Assembly: GCF_000513935.1 (NCBI RefSeq)
Contig: NZ_AZUY01000021.1
Span: 342-64,341, forward strand
Source: Mesorhizobium sp. WSM3626
GTDB taxonomy: Bacteria; Pseudomonadota; Alphaproteobacteria; Rhizobiales; Rhizobiaceae
Length of the DNA stretch: 64,000 nt
Reading direction: 5' to 3'
Part shown: piece by piece, positions 51,361-60,524 of the stretch
How positions within the stretch are numbered: the stretch's first letter is position 1
Layout: every line of letters begins with the position of its first letter
Notes under the pieces: generated by a model
What the model saw: the letters and a program-made list of their open reading frames with translations, nothing else
The model's database searches: none
Told to the model about the DNA's origin: nothing
Position numbers and translations under genes: made by a program

Positions 51361-52464
51361 TCATGCTGCACTTCCGATGTCGAGGTCGAGGACCTCCGCC
51401 TCCTTTTGCGTAAGCGCCGTGATGAATTCGCGAGCCCTGGCCACGCCGGTGTGGGACGCAAGGACGAGTTCGCGTGCCCGGTCGGCCATGGCGAGACGTG
51501 TGCGAGCCGATTCCCGGGAAAGAATGACGACGACATCGTCCGGCTTCTTGGCCGTGTGGATCGTCGATGCGGGAAAGAAACTGTCGAGGCCTGGCCAGCG
51601 GTCGCTGATGATCGGCGTGCCGCAAGCCGCTGCTTCGAAAAGGCGAACGCTGGGCGACCATCCCGCTGCAATCATTGAACGGCGGGTGACGTTCAGCGTG
51701 TAGCGTTGGCGGCTGTAGAACGCGGCGTGCCCGGCCGGCGGCAGATGTTCGATGCGCTCGACATTGTCGGGCCAGTCGATGTCGGTGGGATATTGCGAGC
51801 CGGCGACGACGAAACGGCGGTCCGGCATGCGCCGTGCAGGCTCGAGCAGGAGCGCGTTGAGCGTGGCTTGCCGGTCCCCGCTATAGGTGCCGAGATAACC
51901 GAGATCCCAGCGGACCGGGTCGGCCGTGCGGTGATGCCGTTCCGGATCGACCGAACAGTAGAGCGGCTCGGCGCGGCGTGCGCCGAAGGTCTGCGCCAGA
52001 TCGTTAAGCACCGGGCCGCCGGCGAAAGAGAAATAGATGTCGAAGTAGGGGATCTGGCGCCAGCTCAGATAGTCGCAATCGTCCGCCGACAGCTTTGCCA
52101 GGGTCACCGGCGTGTCGATGTCGTAGAAGCAGAGTTGTCCTTTGCAAAGTGAAGCGACGATGTCGATAACCGCCCGCCCTTCCGGCACGAAGGAGCCGAT
52201 GACCACGATATCGGCCTGTTCCAGGCACCGTGCATGGTCGCGCTGAAGTTCCGGTACGGTTTCGTAGTAGCGCAAGGCGCAGAAGTCCGGATCGCGCAAA
52301 TCGCGGTGATTGGCGTACCACGGCACATCGCGCTCCAGAAAAGTCACGCGATGGCCGAGTTCGTGAAGACCTTTCAGCAGACCTCGAAAAGTGGTGGCGT
52401 GGCCGTTTCCCCAGGACGAGGACAGCGACAGGCCGAGAAAGACGATGTTCAACTGCTTGGTCAT
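51361..52464 (-). CDS. CgeB-like glycosyltransferase, copy 2
   Basis: A 367-residue GT-B protein close to copy 1. Matching blocks are SSWGNGHATTFRGLLKGL, YDIDTPVTLAKL, DLGYLGTYSGDRQ and LNVTRRSMIAAGWSPSVRLFEAA. Conservation of these positions with divergence elsewhere suggests the copies act on related but different acceptors. Its ATG overlaps the stop of copy 3 by 4 bases. Confidence 0.82.
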   Translation of the reverse strand: MTKQLNIVFLGLSLSSSWGNGHATTFRGLLKGLHELGHRVTFLERDVPWYANHRDLRDPDFCALRYYETVPELQRDHARCLEQADIVVIGSFVPEGRAVIDIVASLCKGQLCFYDIDTPVTLAKLSADDCDYLSWRQIPYFDIYFSFAGGPVLNDLAQTFGARRAEPLYCSVDPERHHRTADPVRWDLGYLGTYSGDRQATLNALLLEPARRMPDRRFVVAGSQYPTDIDWPDNVERIEHLPPAGHAAFYSRQRYTLNVTRRSMIAAGWSPSVRLFEAAACGTPIISDRWPGLDSFFPASTIHTAKKPDDVVVILSRESARTRLAMADRARELVLASHTGVARAREFITALTQKEAEVLDLDIGSAA

Positions 52465-53555
52465 TCGGCCGCCTCCACGGTCCCCTGCGTCAAATGGCGT
52501 TTGAAGACTGCATCGGTCACGGCCGCGCGCAGTGCGTAGGTATGGTCGGCGAGAACACGGCGAAGCGCGGCTTGGCCGATTGCCTTTGCCCGACGGGGGG
52601 TAAGCGCCTGCATGATTTCGGCGACATCGTCGCCGTCGCGCGCCACAAGGATCTCCTCGCCGGGTTTCAGGAACAGCTCGACGCCCAACCAGGCATCGGT
52701 GATCAGGCAGGCGCCGGCGCCGGCCGCCTCGAAGACACGCGTGGCCGGTGAAAAACCGTTCGCGGCCATGCTGTCGCGGCTGATGTTCAAGACGGCCTTT
52801 GGCGTGACATTGAAGGCGTTGTGATCGCGGGTGCCGACATGGCCGAGCCAGCCGACATTGGCGGGGAGCGGCTTGTCGCCCCAGCCCGATCCGCCGAGCA
52901 GAAAACGTTGTTCCGGCAGTTGGCTCGCAGGATCGAGGAAGAACGATCCGACACGGGCTTCACGATCCGGCAGCCTGTTTCCGAGGAACGCCAGATCGCA
53001 GGCAAAACGCGCATTGCCGGCGACCGGGTGGTGCGTTTCGGGATCGAGCGCATTGTAGATGGGCACGCACTCGTTCGCGCCCATGGCACGATAGGCCCAG
53101 ACGACGGGATCGCCGCCGCCATAGGTCAACACAAGGTCTATTTCCAGCAGCGCACGATGGAGCGGGTGGTCCGGCTCGTCGCGCAACCGGGCGAGCGTGG
53201 CCGGCGCGTCGACGTCCCAGAATACGGTGAGCGCGTCGCTGCGGGCGTGATCGAGCACGGCGCGCAGCAGCGCCTCATCCTCGAAGCCGACACCACTCGC
53301 CTTGACGACGATATCGGCCTCGGCGGCCCGCTCCGCCACCTGCATCAGCGCGTGCCGGGTCGCCTCATAGACAACGACGGAGCACCAGTCCGGCGCCTCG
53401 ATGTCGCGGTTTTTCTGCCGGTCATAGACGTCAGGCTCATAGAAGGTGATTTCATAGCCCAGTTGCGAAAGCGCCTTCAGCAATCCACGGTAATAGGTCG
53501 CGGCACCGTTCCAGTAGGACGACAAAAGGCTCGATCCATAGAATGCGATCTTCAT
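52461..53555 (-). CDS. CgeB-like glycosyltransferase, copy 3
   Basis: A 364-residue GT-B protein of the same group (SSYWNGAATYYRGLLKAL, WDVDAPATLARL, DLAFLGNRLPDRE, LNISRDSMAANGFSPATRVFEAA). It is the most diverged of the three at the N-terminal motif. The ATG at 53555 (MKIAFYGSS) overlaps the next gene's stop by 4 bases and matches the family start; a longer frame upstream lies inside that gene. Confidence 0.82.
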   Translation of the reverse strand: MKIAFYGSSLLSSYWNGAATYYRGLLKALSQLGYEITFYEPDVYDRQKNRDIEAPDWCSVVVYEATRHALMQVAERAAEADIVVKASGVGFEDEALLRAVLDHARSDALTVFWDVDAPATLARLRDEPDHPLHRALLEIDLVLTYGGGDPVVWAYRAMGANECVPIYNALDPETHHPVAGNARFACDLAFLGNRLPDREARVGSFFLDPASQLPEQRFLLGGSGWGDKPLPANVGWLGHVGTRDHNAFNVTPKAVLNISRDSMAANGFSPATRVFEAAGAGACLITDAWLGVELFLKPGEEILVARDGDDVAEIMQALTPRRAKAIGQAALRRVLADHTYALRAAVTDAVFKRHLTQGTVEAAE

Positions 53556-54682
53556 TCGGCGGCTTCCTTTGCGGCGGTCGGGTCGACGGTGTGCAGGTTC
53601 GTGCATTGCCAGAGCACGTCGAACAATTCGTCGACGCGGTGACGACAGGTGTGCCGCGAGCGGATGGTCTCAAGACCCGAGGCCACCAGGGAGGCCGCGA
53701 AATCGGCATCGGCCAGCACCGCCTGTAGGTGTTGCCGCATTTGCGAGCCATTCTCGGCAAACAGGAAGTCGACGCCGGGCCTGAAAAGCCGCTCGACATC
53801 GGACCACGGTGCTGAAATCAGCGGGATGCCGCAGGCGAGCGCCTCGAACATGCGGATCGTCGGAATTCCAGGCAATCTTTCACGATAGGGGCGCCGCGGG
53901 ATGTGCACCGTGACACGATGCGTGGCAAAGGCCTTCGGCACGTCGGCATTGGCGATCCATCCTTCGTAGCGCAGACCGGCAGCGGCCAGATCGGCAAGTG
54001 CCGGCTTGGGATAGCGGACACCGTGAACAGTGGGCTCAAGGCCGAGATCGCGCACCGGTTCGATCAGGAACTCCCTGAGTTCGGCGGTCCGCTCGTCGTC
54101 GCCCCAGTTGCCGATCCAGACCAGATTGGACGTAGCGTGGATTTCCGGGTGCGGCTTGAACAGGCGATCGTCCGCCGCTTCATGCCAGGTGAAGACACGC
54201 TTGCCCCAGCCGGCGCGCAGATAGCTCTCGCGCAACGCTTCGCCAAAGGCGAGAACGCCGTCATAATGCTCCAGATGGAGCGCCGAGATTGCCTCGGTGG
54301 CCGACACGGCCCGGTGATGGGTATCGTGAAACAGAAGGATGAAGTTGCCGCCATCGGCCCGCGCACGGCCGATGCGGGCGACAAGGTCCGGGTCGGTCCA
54401 TTCGTGGACGATCACCACGTCGGCCTCGGCGATCCAGGCTTCGTGGTCGAACCCGGCATCATAGGTCACGGGCATCAATTCGGGGAAATCCTTGCGGAAG
54501 CGTTCGATCGCGAAGGATCCCTTCTCGGCCAGCAGGTTTGACCGGCTCCAGCCGTCCGCGGGCTCCAGAGCGATGGCCTGATGCCGGCGCGCCACCAGTT
54601 CGCGCATGACGCCGCGAAGGAAATGGGCATTGCCGTGGTTCCAGTCGGAGACGAGCGAGTGGGTGTAGAACAAGAAGCGCAT
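53552..54682 (-). CDS. CgeB-related glycosyltransferase, more distant copy
   Basis: A 376-residue GT-B-fold protein. Its N-terminus (SLVSDWNHGNAHFLRGVMREL) and C-terminal donor region (GIPTIRMFEALACGIPLISAPW) match CgeB-like glycosyltransferases, but it lacks the YDxDTP block of copies 1-3. In the middle are HDTHHRAVS and VWIGNWGDDERT. Likely adds a sugar in the same pathway. ATG at 54682 is 3 bases after the preceding stop. Confidence 0.8.
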   Translation of the reverse strand: MRFLFYTHSLVSDWNHGNAHFLRGVMRELVARRHQAIALEPADGWSRSNLLAEKGSFAIERFRKDFPELMPVTYDAGFDHEAWIAEADVVIVHEWTDPDLVARIGRARADGGNFILLFHDTHHRAVSATEAISALHLEHYDGVLAFGEALRESYLRAGWGKRVFTWHEAADDRLFKPHPEIHATSNLVWIGNWGDDERTAELREFLIEPVRDLGLEPTVHGVRYPKPALADLAAAGLRYEGWIANADVPKAFATHRVTVHIPRRPYRERLPGIPTIRMFEALACGIPLISAPWSDVERLFRPGVDFLFAENGSQMRQHLQAVLADADFAASLVASGLETIRSRHTCRHRVDELFDVLWQCTNLHTVDPTAAKEAAE

Positions 54683-54684
54683 GA

Positions 54685-55785
54685 TCAGCGCTCCGCCACG
54701 GCTAGCGCCGCCTTTTCGTAGACATCGCGCATGGCCGCGGCCTGCCTCGCCAGCGTGTACCTGCGGCTTCGGCGAAGGGCAGCCTGGCCGAGCTCTCGCC
54801 TATGCCCGGCATCGCTGGAAAGACGATTGATGCAGGCAGCGAGATCGTGCGGGTCGCGCGCGTTGAAGAACATCGCGGCCCCGTCCCAAATCTCGCGATA
54901 GGTCGAGATGTCCGAGAGCACCAGGGGCGTTGCCGACATAGCCGCTTCCAGCGCCGCCAGACCGAACGGTTCGTAGAGCGACGGCGATACAAAAATGCCG
55001 GCGCGGGCCATCAAGGAGCGCACCTCGTCATACGGCAGCGCCCCGAGAGAAACGGCGTGGTTGACGGTGGCACGCTCGCCGTTCGGGCCGTGAATCGAAC
55101 CGGCTGTAAAGATGGGCCATTGCGTCAACGAGGCGGCCTCGTCGACCGTCAAGACGTTCTTTCCCTCGTCCCACCAGCGGGCTGCGGCGAAGACCAGCGG
55201 CTGGCGGTTTTCGGCCTTCGGGACCGGACGGGCGCCATTTCCGACGACGTGCAGGCGTGCGATCGGGCCATAGCAGGTCTCGAGCAACTCGGCATGGCTG
55301 CGGCTCGGCGCGATAACGACATCGGCCCTGTCGAAGCCGCGCCTGTTGCGCTCTTTCTGCCAGGTCCATGCGCCGTCCAACGCCTGTCCCCTGACGGCGT
55401 GGAACCATGTCGTCACGCATGAATGCGAGACCGCTATGACGGGGCAGGGCGCATCCAATTCCACCGCCTGCGTCGGCGCGTTGAGATGGACGACGTCGAT
55501 GGCGTGGTCACGCATCAGCGCACGCAATTCCCCCGGCAAACCGTCGAGATCGCCGGCGTCGTGGGTTATCCAATCCAGCGGCGTGTTCAGCCAGATCAGC
55601 GTCGCGAAGGACCGCGCCTCTTCGGCCTGTTGCCCGGATGGTTGCGGTCCTAGCCCGGCGAACACGATGCTGTCGCCGCCGTTGACCAGCTCCCGGCCGA
55701 GATCAAGCGCATAGCGCCACACCCCGCCCATGGCGTCGACGGTCATCAGGATGCGGCGCTTGCGCGGCCTTAGTGTCCGCAACAT
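54685..55785 (-). CDS. Glycosyltransferase family 4, second
   Basis: A 366-residue GT-B glycosyltransferase. The N-terminal MTVDAMGGVWRYALDLGREL and donor-domain SPSLYEPFGLAALEAAMSATPLV (split here as SPSLYEPFGLAALEAA) carry the E-x7-E motif of family 4. The basic N-terminus (RTLRPRKRR) may touch the membrane. It overlaps the radical-SAM gene by 16 bases, implying coupled translation. Confidence 0.85.
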   Translation of the reverse strand: MLRTLRPRKRRILMTVDAMGGVWRYALDLGRELVNGGDSIVFAGLGPQPSGQQAEEARSFATLIWLNTPLDWITHDAGDLDGLPGELRALMRDHAIDVVHLNAPTQAVELDAPCPVIAVSHSCVTTWFHAVRGQALDGAWTWQKERNRRGFDRADVVIAPSRSHAELLETCYGPIARLHVVGNGARPVPKAENRQPLVFAAARWWDEGKNVLTVDEAASLTQWPIFTAGSIHGPNGERATVNHAVSLGALPYDEVRSLMARAGIFVSPSLYEPFGLAALEAAMSATPLVLSDISTYREIWDGAAMFFNARDPHDLAACINRLSSDAGHRRELGQAALRRSRRYTLARQAAAMRDVYEKAALAVAER

Positions 55786-57062
55786 GCCGCCTCCAGCTCC
55801 GCCAGCGGACGCGGGCGCTTTTCCTGAATGTCGCTGAACTTCTGGAAGGAGGCGAGGTAATGATCATGGGCGCGCTCCCAGGCGAGATCGTCGGGTTCGC
55901 CCCAAAGCTCGCGATAGCTGGGCGAACTCGGATAAGGATAAAGCGGTACGGGTTCATTGGCCCACACGCCATTGTCGATCAGATGGGCTCGCCAGTAATC
56001 GACAAGGGCAGGATCGTCCTCGACAACGCCGATCAGATTGGCCTGGACGAAGGGAACGTGGCGTCTGGCCTTGACCAGCAGCGCGGCGAGTTCCTCGGTG
56101 CCCAGCCGGCAGCGCTTCGCCAGCATCGCCCGCCCTTCCACCGTCAGGCTTTCGAGCCCGGCTTCGATGGAGACGCAGCCTGCCGCGCCCAGTAATTCCA
56201 GCAGCTCGGGTTTCCATAGATCGATGCGGGTCTGTACGCCGAATTTCACATCGCGCTCGACCAACGCCTCCAGCAACGCTTTTTGCGGCAGGAAAATTTC
56301 GTCGATGAAGTAGATATAGCCGACGCCTTGGGCAATCAGCCGATCGATTTCGGTTACCACCGCTTCGTGTTTCCGGCGGCGATAGGCATCGCGGAAGTCG
56401 GTCTTGGCGCAGAAGCTGCAATTGTAGGGACAGCCGCGTGACGCCTCGACCTCGGCGCCGAACCCATGCTGTTGGTCATCGAACCTGTGATGGTGGTGCG
56501 AATGGGCGGCGATCCAGTCGGATGACCATTCAAGCGGCGGATGATCGACAAAGGAACTGACATGAACGCCGCCGTTCGAAACCAGCTTGGCGTCCCGCAG
56601 ATAAGCGGTCGAGGGCACCGCGCTCCAATCGTCGCGCCGGGCAAGTTCCGCGACGATTTCCTCGCATTCGCCGCGCACGACAATATCGACGCCAAGCTTG
56701 CGCAACGTCGGCACCGGCGTCGCCGAGCCATGCGGCCCGACCGCGACGGTGCGTCCGCCACGCCCGGCGAGACGATTGAGGAAATCGGCCGGCACGCGCA
56801 ACTCCGGCGGTGCGCAGCGCCAGAACAGATAAGTCGGCGCGGTGCTGACGACCGTCATCGCCGGCGCGAACTCAGCCACGCGTTCGCAGAGCCCGGAATT
56901 GTCGAGCTTCTGTAACTGCCCGTCCAGCAGCAGCACCTCGTGACCGGCGACTTCGAGCAGGGCTTTCGAATAGCCGAGTTCCAGCGGCAGATGCGGTTGG
57001 CGGCAGCCGAAATAGATGCTGTCGTCGTACGTCCAGAAGGGGTTAACCAGGGCTATTCTCAT
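55770..57062 (-). CDS. B12-binding-domain radical SAM protein
   Basis: A 430-residue protein. An N-terminal B12-binding-like Rossmann domain (residues ~1-135) precedes a radical SAM domain whose cluster motif is CPYNCSFC (C-x3-C-x2-C). DEIFLPQKALLEAL and SIEAGLESLTVEG are typical of class B-like enzymes. These enzymes do methylations or rearrangements on unactivated carbons; this subtype is, I recall, repeatedly found in uncharacterised glycan clusters. The substrate is unknown. The ATG at 57062 overlaps the epimerase stop by 4 bases. Confidence 0.87.
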   Translation of the reverse strand: MRIALVNPFWTYDDSIYFGCRQPHLPLELGYSKALLEVAGHEVLLLDGQLQKLDNSGLCERVAEFAPAMTVVSTAPTYLFWRCAPPELRVPADFLNRLAGRGGRTVAVGPHGSATPVPTLRKLGVDIVVRGECEEIVAELARRDDWSAVPSTAYLRDAKLVSNGGVHVSSFVDHPPLEWSSDWIAAHSHHHHRFDDQQHGFGAEVEASRGCPYNCSFCAKTDFRDAYRRRKHEAVVTEIDRLIAQGVGYIYFIDEIFLPQKALLEALVERDVKFGVQTRIDLWKPELLELLGAAGCVSIEAGLESLTVEGRAMLAKRCRLGTEELAALLVKARRHVPFVQANLIGVVEDDPALVDYWRAHLIDNGVWANEPVPLYPYPSSPSYRELWGEPDDLAWERAHDHYLASFQKFSDIQEKRPRPLAELEAACCGH

Positions 57063-58138
57063 GCGACGTACCTCACGGCTTCGGGGCGAGGCTCGAGCCG
57101 GTGGCGCTGCAGCCAGTCGGCAAGATCGCGAATGCCCTCGCGCCACGTGACCTGCGCCTTCCAGCCAAGCGCGGCCTCGATCTTGCGGGTATCGGCGACG
57201 AAGAAGGGCTGATCGCCGGTCCGTTCCCCATCGTGGCGGATCGAAAGCTCACGGCCGGTCAGGCCCTCAATCTCGCTCAACAGCATACGCAGGCTGAGCG
57301 CATTTTCTGGTCCGCCGCCAAGATTGAATGCCTGGCCCCTGGCGGTCTCGATCCGGTCCAGCACGGCCCTGTAGGCGGCGACCGCATCGGAGACGTGCAG
57401 GATGTCGCGCACCTGCCTGCCGTCGCCGTAGATGGTGATTTGCCGTCCCGTCAGGGCGCTGAGCAGGAAGTGCGCCACCCAGCCCTGGTCCTCGGTTCCG
57501 AACTGGCGCGGTCCGTAGATGCAGCTCATCCGCAGCACCGCCGTCGGCATGCCGTAGGATTTGGCATAGTCGAGTACATACTGGTCCGCCCCTCCCTTGG
57601 AGCACCCATAGGGTGTGCAGAAATCCAGGCCGCGGGCCTCATCGATGCCGTCGGCCTGGATGGCGCTGTCGCAAGGTATGTAGCGGTCGCCGTCCTCGCG
57701 AACCGCGACGTCGGGGAGGCTGCCATAGACCTTGTTGGTGCTGGCGAAAATCACCGGGATGGGCTCACCGCTCAGTCGCGCCGCTTCCAGCACGTTGAAC
57801 GTTCCCCGAAGGTTGATGTCGAAATCCTCGTCCGGCCGGACTAGGCTCGTGGTGACGGCCGTTTGCGCGGCCAGATGGAAGATCGCCTTGGACCTCATGA
57901 GAACCGGCGCCAGGGCATTGGCGTCCCGCACATCGATGGTCTCGACGGTAAGGCTTTCGCCATGTTTCTGGGCCAGCCATTCAAGGTTCTGTTCGACGCC
58001 TGGACGGCTGAGATTGTCGACCACCAGCACCGGCTCGCCATCCGACAACAGGCTGTCTGCCAGGTTCGATCCTATGAAGCCGCTGCCGCCGACGATGGCG
58101 ACCGGCGCTTCGCGACGGTTGCGTGCGCCCGGGCTCAT
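57059..58138 (-). CDS. NAD-dependent sugar-nucleotide epimerase, CDP-paratose 2-epimerase-like
   Basis: A 359-residue extended SDR enzyme: GGSGFIGSNL for NAD, ASTNKVYG, and the catalytic YGCSKGGADQ (Y-x3-K). The block SCIYGPRQFGTEDQGWVAHF is characteristic of CDP-tyvelose (paratose) epimerases, though 6-deoxy-sugar CDP pathway partners are not in the window, so the true substrate may be another NDP-sugar. Overlaps both neighbours by 4 bases. Confidence 0.83.
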   Translation of the reverse strand: MSPGARNRREAPVAIVGGSGFIGSNLADSLLSDGEPVLVVDNLSRPGVEQNLEWLAQKHGESLTVETIDVRDANALAPVLMRSKAIFHLAAQTAVTTSLVRPDEDFDINLRGTFNVLEAARLSGEPIPVIFASTNKVYGSLPDVAVREDGDRYIPCDSAIQADGIDEARGLDFCTPYGCSKGGADQYVLDYAKSYGMPTAVLRMSCIYGPRQFGTEDQGWVAHFLLSALTGRQITIYGDGRQVRDILHVSDAVAAYRAVLDRIETARGQAFNLGGGPENALSLRMLLSEIEGLTGRELSIRHDGERTGDQPFFVADTRKIEAALGWKAQVTWREGIRDLADWLQRHRLEPRPEAVRYVA

Positions 58139-59241
58139 GACACCAACCCACGCTCTTCGAGCTCGCGCTTCATTTCGGCGCCGCGGTCGATGGCCGCCGT
58201 GTTGCGCACCCAGGAAACGAAATCGCCGAGAGAGTTCTCCAATCGGCGGCCCGGTTCGAAGCCGAGCAACTCACGTGCCTTGGAAATATCGGCGAAGCAG
58301 TTGCGTATATCGCCGGAGCGCGCCTTGCCGAGCAGCTCGGGCGAGCGGTTCGGGGTTCCCATGGCCTCTGCCAGCAATCGCGCGACTTCGCTGATCGCAT
58401 AGGCCCGGCCGCTGCCGATGTTGATGACGTGGCCCTTTGCCTGACGTTGCTGCAGCGCAAGGCGAAAAGCGCGGGCGACGTCCTGCACATGAACGAAATC
58501 GCGCTTCTGTTCGCCATCCTCGAAGATCATCGGCCGTTGGCCATTGGCGAGACGTGAAGCGAAGTTGGCCAGCACGCCGGTATAGGGATTTGATAGTGCC
58601 TGGCCGGCACCGAAAACATTGAACAGGCGCAGCGCGACCGCATCGATGCCGTACGCGTCGCCGAAGATCAGCACGGCGCGCTCCTGGGCGTATTTCGTCA
58701 GCGCGTAGATCGAGGCGAGATCAACCGGCTTTTCTTCATCTGTCGGCACCGGCGAAAGGGGTTCACCTTCCGGCGACAGCGGATTCCACTGTCCGCTTTT
58801 GATGTCACTCGGCTTGCGCCGGGCATTGTCGATGCGCCGGCCGTCGGGCATGGCATAAAGGCCCTCGCCATAGACGCTCATCGAGGAGGCGACGACGATC
58901 CGCTCGACCGGGTGTTTGATCAACGCCTCGAGCAGCGTCGCCGTGCCGAGGTCGTTGGTGCCGACATAGCGCGCTATCTCGTACATCGACTGTCCGACGC
59001 CGACTTCCGACGCCAGGTGAATGACCGCGTCGACGCCTTCCAGCGCCTCGGTAACGGCCTCGCGGTCGCGGACGTCGCCCTTGAGCAGTTCGGCTCCGGC
59101 AGGGAGCGCGATCGCTTCGCCCGCATGCACCTGCTCGAGCAAGGCGTCGAGAATGCGAACCGAATAATCCTGGGCGATGAGTTCTTGTGTGACGTGGCGA
59201 CCAATGAAGCCGCAGCCTCCTGTAACCAATATGCGTTTCAC
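58135..59241 (-). CDS. NAD-dependent epimerase, dTDP-L-rhamnose 4-epimerase-like
   Basis: A 368-residue extended SDR enzyme with GGCGFIGRHV, SSMSVYGEG and YALTKYAQE (Y-x3-K). VGVGQSMYEI and LFNVFGAGQALSNPYTGV are shared with proteins annotated as dTDP-L-rhamnose 4-epimerases. It is the first gene of the right glycan operon, with an EcfG-like promoter 35 bases upstream, and all eight genes to 50291 follow with overlaps or very short gaps. Confidence 0.83.
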   Translation of the reverse strand: MKRILVTGGCGFIGRHVTQELIAQDYSVRILDALLEQVHAGEAIALPAGAELLKGDVRDREAVTEALEGVDAVIHLASEVGVGQSMYEIARYVGTNDLGTATLLEALIKHPVERIVVASSMSVYGEGLYAMPDGRRIDNARRKPSDIKSGQWNPLSPEGEPLSPVPTDEEKPVDLASIYALTKYAQERAVLIFGDAYGIDAVALRLFNVFGAGQALSNPYTGVLANFASRLANGQRPMIFEDGEQKRDFVHVQDVARAFRLALQQRQAKGHVINIGSGRAYAISEVARLLAEAMGTPNRSPELLGKARSGDIRNCFADISKARELLGFEPGRRLENSLGDFVSWVRNTAAIDRGAEMKRELEERGLVS

Positions 59242-59275
59242 GACGACTCCTCAGACGAGTGACCTCGGCGCCCCG

Positions 59276-59300
59276 AACTTTTCGGCAAAAGGTTTGTTCC
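59276..59300 (-). promoter_or_regulatory. EcfG-type promoter (GGAAC-N16-AGTT) of the right glycan operon
   Basis: Minus-strand match 35 bases upstream of the first epimerase start codon; it would drive the eight-gene unit 59241-50291. Confidence 0.62.
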
Positions 59301-59369
59301 CTGTGGTTCAACAAAGTTCCCTTCCGGACCTTCGTGCGAAGCAAGACACCGCGGTCAGCCCTTGACGCT

Positions 59370-59394
59370 GGAACATTGCCGCCGGTGTGCTGTT
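59370..59394 (+). promoter_or_regulatory. EcfG-type promoter (GGAAC-N16-TGTT)
   Basis: Plus-strand match ~60 bases upstream of the 90-residue protein; divergent from the glycan-operon promoter 70 bases away. Confidence 0.6.
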
Positions 59395-59454
59395 AGGACG
59401 CTCGACAGCCGCCGTGACGCCGACAGGGCGAGGCCGATGATCAAGGAGATTTCA

Positions 59455-59727
59455 ATGTCGCAGTCCCAGACGACCACCAATCATGACGAAATTCGCAAAT
59501 GGGCCGAGGAGCGGCAGGGTCGCCCGGCGGTGGTTCGCACCAAGGGCGAGGGGGGCATCCTGCGGATCGACTTCGGCGAGCCCGAGGAAGCATTCGAGCC
59601 CATCGATTGGGACGAGTTCTTCCGGATATTCGACGAGAATGATCTGGCCTTCCTGTATCAGGCCAAGACCAGCGACGGAAAAGCCAGCCGCTTCAACAAA
59701 TTCGTCGAGCGCGATCGCAAGGGTTGA
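59455..59727 (+). CDS. Small conserved-type hypothetical protein
   Basis: A 90-residue acidic soluble protein. Its middle is well ordered (GGILRIDFGEPEEAFEPIDW, then DEFFRIFDENDLAFLYQ) and ends FVERDRKG. No signal peptide. Small proteins of this sequence type occur in rhizobia, function unknown. AAGGAG lies 7 bases before the ATG at 59455 and an EcfG-type promoter lies upstream, so it is a likely stress-regulon member. Confidence 0.7.
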   Translation: MSQSQTTTNHDEIRKWAEERQGRPAVVRTKGEGGILRIDFGEPEEAFEPIDWDEFFRIFDENDLAFLYQAKTSDGKASRFNKFVERDRKG

Positions 59728-59923
59728 GAAGGCTGGCCTGGCAGCTGATCCTGGCCGATCCAGAAAATCTCGAAATTCGATGGAACAATCGACGGCCCCA
59801 TTGCTTCGGGCGCTGAGCCAGAAAGGCGATCCGGCAAGATCAAGCCCCTGAACGCAGTTGCGGATGATGGACGATCGCAACCCCCAAGGGAAGCGACTTA
59901 GCCTCGGGCTCGGAGGACAAAAT

Positions 59924-60520
59924 TCAATGCATCAGCTTTGCGCCGTGGTCTTTCACCACCTCTCGCATGATGTCGTTGAGCCAGTTTTCGGTCGACTGGC
60001 CAAGCCGCCTGTGGTCGACGTTCCGGATCGCTTGCTCGAGTGTCCTCTCGACCAGCCGATCGGATGCGTTGACATCTCCCAGCAAAAGACGCGCCGCGAG
60101 CCGCAGTTTGGGCAAAAGCGCGAAGACGTCGTCTGGCGGAGGGGACACGGTGATGCCAGCTCGTTCCGACGCCTGCGCTGGAAAAAGGGCATTGAACACG
60201 GCTTTGCTGCCCGAGGACTTTCGCAAATTGCTGGCGTAGCGAAGATGTTCGGGAATGGCGATGTCGTTGTCGCCGCTGAAGAACACGAACGGGATGCCCC
60301 GGCGCATCAACTTGTCCGCGATCGGAAACACGCGTCGGCCGTTGAGATTGACGTCCAGGATTGCAGCTTCGGCCTGATCGGTGTGTTCGGAAGCCTGCTC
60401 GACGGTGGCCGCGGGTCCGAGGATGATGGCGCCCATGTTGCTGAAAAACCGTGCGAGATCTCCCGCCACCGCCCATTCGTCTTCGACAATCAGAATGTGC
60501 AATCCCCGCAGATCGCGCAC
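59924..60520 (-). CDS. Response regulator with REC domain followed by a sigma-2-like tail (reverse PhyR order)
   Basis: A 198-residue protein. Residues ~5-120 are a receiver domain with all phosphorylation residues: E13/D14, D56, S82 and K101. Residues 135-192 align without gaps to region 2 of the EcfG sigma factor in this window (residues 21-78): LLPKLR/LIPALR, LVERTLEQA/LVQETLTKG, WLNDIMRE/WLFTIMRN, about 20 identities in 52. There is no region 4. PhyR, the known anti-anti-sigma factor, has a full sigma-like domain first and REC last. Acting as a mimic that titrates NepR is the obvious hypothesis. The GTG at 60520 has AAGGA upstream and sits 4 bases after the NepR-like gene. Confidence 0.8.
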   Translation of the reverse strand: MRDLRGLHILIVEDEWAVAGDLARFFSNMGAIILGPAATVEQASEHTDQAEAAILDVNLNGRRVFPIADKLMRRGIPFVFFSGDNDIAIPEHLRYASNLRKSSGSKAVFNALFPAQASERAGITVSPPPDDVFALLPKLRLAARLLLGDVNASDRLVERTLEQAIRNVDHRRLGQSTENWLNDIMREVVKDHGAKLMH

Positions 60521-60524
60521 GTCG

